From positions 62,001 through 126,000 of the forward strand of contig CANJRD010000010.1 in assembly GCA_947476695.1 (NCBI GenBank): a DNA stretch of 64,000 nucleotides. Reading direction: 5' to 3'. Positions 63,723 to 64,000 of the stretch are shown one piece after another; position 1 is the first letter of the stretch, and each line of letters starts with the position of its first letter. Source of the DNA: Rhodospirillaceae bacterium (GTDB lineage Bacteria; Pseudomonadota; Alphaproteobacteria; Rhodospirillales; Rhodospirillaceae). A program made the translations under genes and the position numbers. The notes under the pieces are model-generated. The model ran no database searches. It was given only the letters and a program-made list of their open reading frames with translations, and had not been told where the DNA came from.

Positions 63723-64000
63723 CTAGGGCAAGGGCGGCTTAACGCCATCGTCGAGTTGCATATCGAACGTCGTCAAAAGGCCGGCGGTCATCACGTAGTA
63801 GCCCATGAGCATGACAAGATCGACCACCTGCTGTTTGCCAAATTGGTTGATCGCGCGCGCGTACAAATCCGAAGGTACCTTGTGGGCGTGATAAGCCGCG
63901 CGACAAAGATCGATGACGATCGCATCGGCTGTCTCAAGGCCGGACGTCGATTTCCGGCGCTTGATGGCGTCTAACGTCGCTGTCGGAACACCTTGGCGAA
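63723..64000 (-). CDS. Carboxymuconolactone decarboxylase-family protein, C-terminal part
   Basis: Read on the minus strand, an open frame runs from the window edge to the TAG whose complement is 63723-63725, giving 92 visible residues. LDAIKRRKSTSGLETADAIVIDLCRAAYHAHKVPSDLYARAI and FGKQQVVDLVMLMGYYVMTAGLLTTFDMQL match the C-terminal helices of the CMD/AhpD-like family. The N-terminal part is outside the window, so membership in the true decarboxylases or the peroxidase-like group cannot be told. Confidence 0.85.
   Translation of the reverse strand, partial: RQGVPTATLDAIKRRKSTSGLETADAIVIDLCRAAYHAHKVPSDLYARAINQFGKQQVVDLVMLMGYYVMTAGLLTTFDMQLDDGVKPPLP

Overview
The window looks like one contiguous, GC-rich chromosomal stretch from a free-living alphaproteobacterium. 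The evidence is a gcrA cell-cycle regulator, a popZ/DUF2497 polar organiser between tolC and valS, trmFO-type tRNA methylation, an EcfG-like sigma factor, and the alphaproteobacterial order dgt-argS-SPOR-nagZ-S2P-scpA-scpB-tatA-tatB-tatC-serS-surE-pcm-nlpD with erpA divergent from dgt. Genus cannot be fixed from this window; nothing points to Rickettsiales. No rRNA, CRISPR array, insertion sequence or prophage is visible, and most of the content is housekeeping.

Layout. 1-3654: a truncated gene, a single-domain response regulator, a small GNAT protein and a TPR/GT41 (O-GlcNAc-transferase-like) protein, all on +. 3679-11025: a tandem-DUF4170/SRPBCC fusion, trmFO, and the yajC-secD-secF-Mth938 (NDUFAF3-like) translocase cluster. 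A phytoene-synthase-like (NDUFAF6-like) gene follows, separated from the cluster by an inverted PuuD-N-type membrane gene. 11216-14617: a DUF815 ATPase, then a c-type cytochrome and a Tat-signal TPP enzyme. 14705-27893: the long minus-strand conserved cluster named above. 27981-36490: erpA, a HENQH-motif secreted protein, RNase T2, a giant five-PAS hybrid histidine kinase that appears frameshifted near its N-terminus, xthA, a ParB-like small protein, a Tat-exported superoxide dismutase and a membrane protein. 36512-46211: ilvD, a YtrA-type GntR regulator with a palindromic operator over its own start codon, valS, a Vgb-like propeller, popZ, tolC and a divergent Pcm paralogue.

46339-46631 holds a sigma70-like promoter, tRNA-Cys(GCA), tRNA-Asn(GTT) and a terminator. 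46666-53711: FMN reductase, MBL hydrolase, D-2-hydroxyacid dehydrogenase, gcrA, DUF1491, an isolated motA, an EcfG-like sigma gene with a GGAAC-type promoter and an 18-bp perfect inverted repeat upstream, an unknown 351-residue protein, and OsmC. 53793-64000: a NUDIX-sulfurtransferase-exported dinucleotide-binding protein run, a long partly AT-rich noncoding gap, an unknown secreted Cys-containing protein, SnoaL-like and Sel1-like proteins, a tiny secreted Lys-tailed protein, a class I cytochrome c, an Mpo1-like protein, a YheT hydrolase, a Tat-signal molybdopterin subunit (IorB type), and the end of a carboxymuconolactone decarboxylase gene.

Functional themes are protein export (SecDF-YajC, TatABC and at least three putative Tat substrates), envelope and cell-cycle organisation (NlpD-like, SPOR, NagZ, PopZ, GcrA, ScpAB, TolC), translation (ArgS, SerS, ValS, TrmFO, two tRNAs) and periplasmic redox (two cytochromes c, exported SOD, TPP enzyme, IorB-like protein). 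I found no convincing new defence or mobile system. The best second-look items are the Tat-signal TPP enzyme beside a cytochrome c, the DUF4170-DUF4170-SRPBCC fusion, the GntR self-operator, the non-canonical Pcm paralogue and the kinase frameshift.
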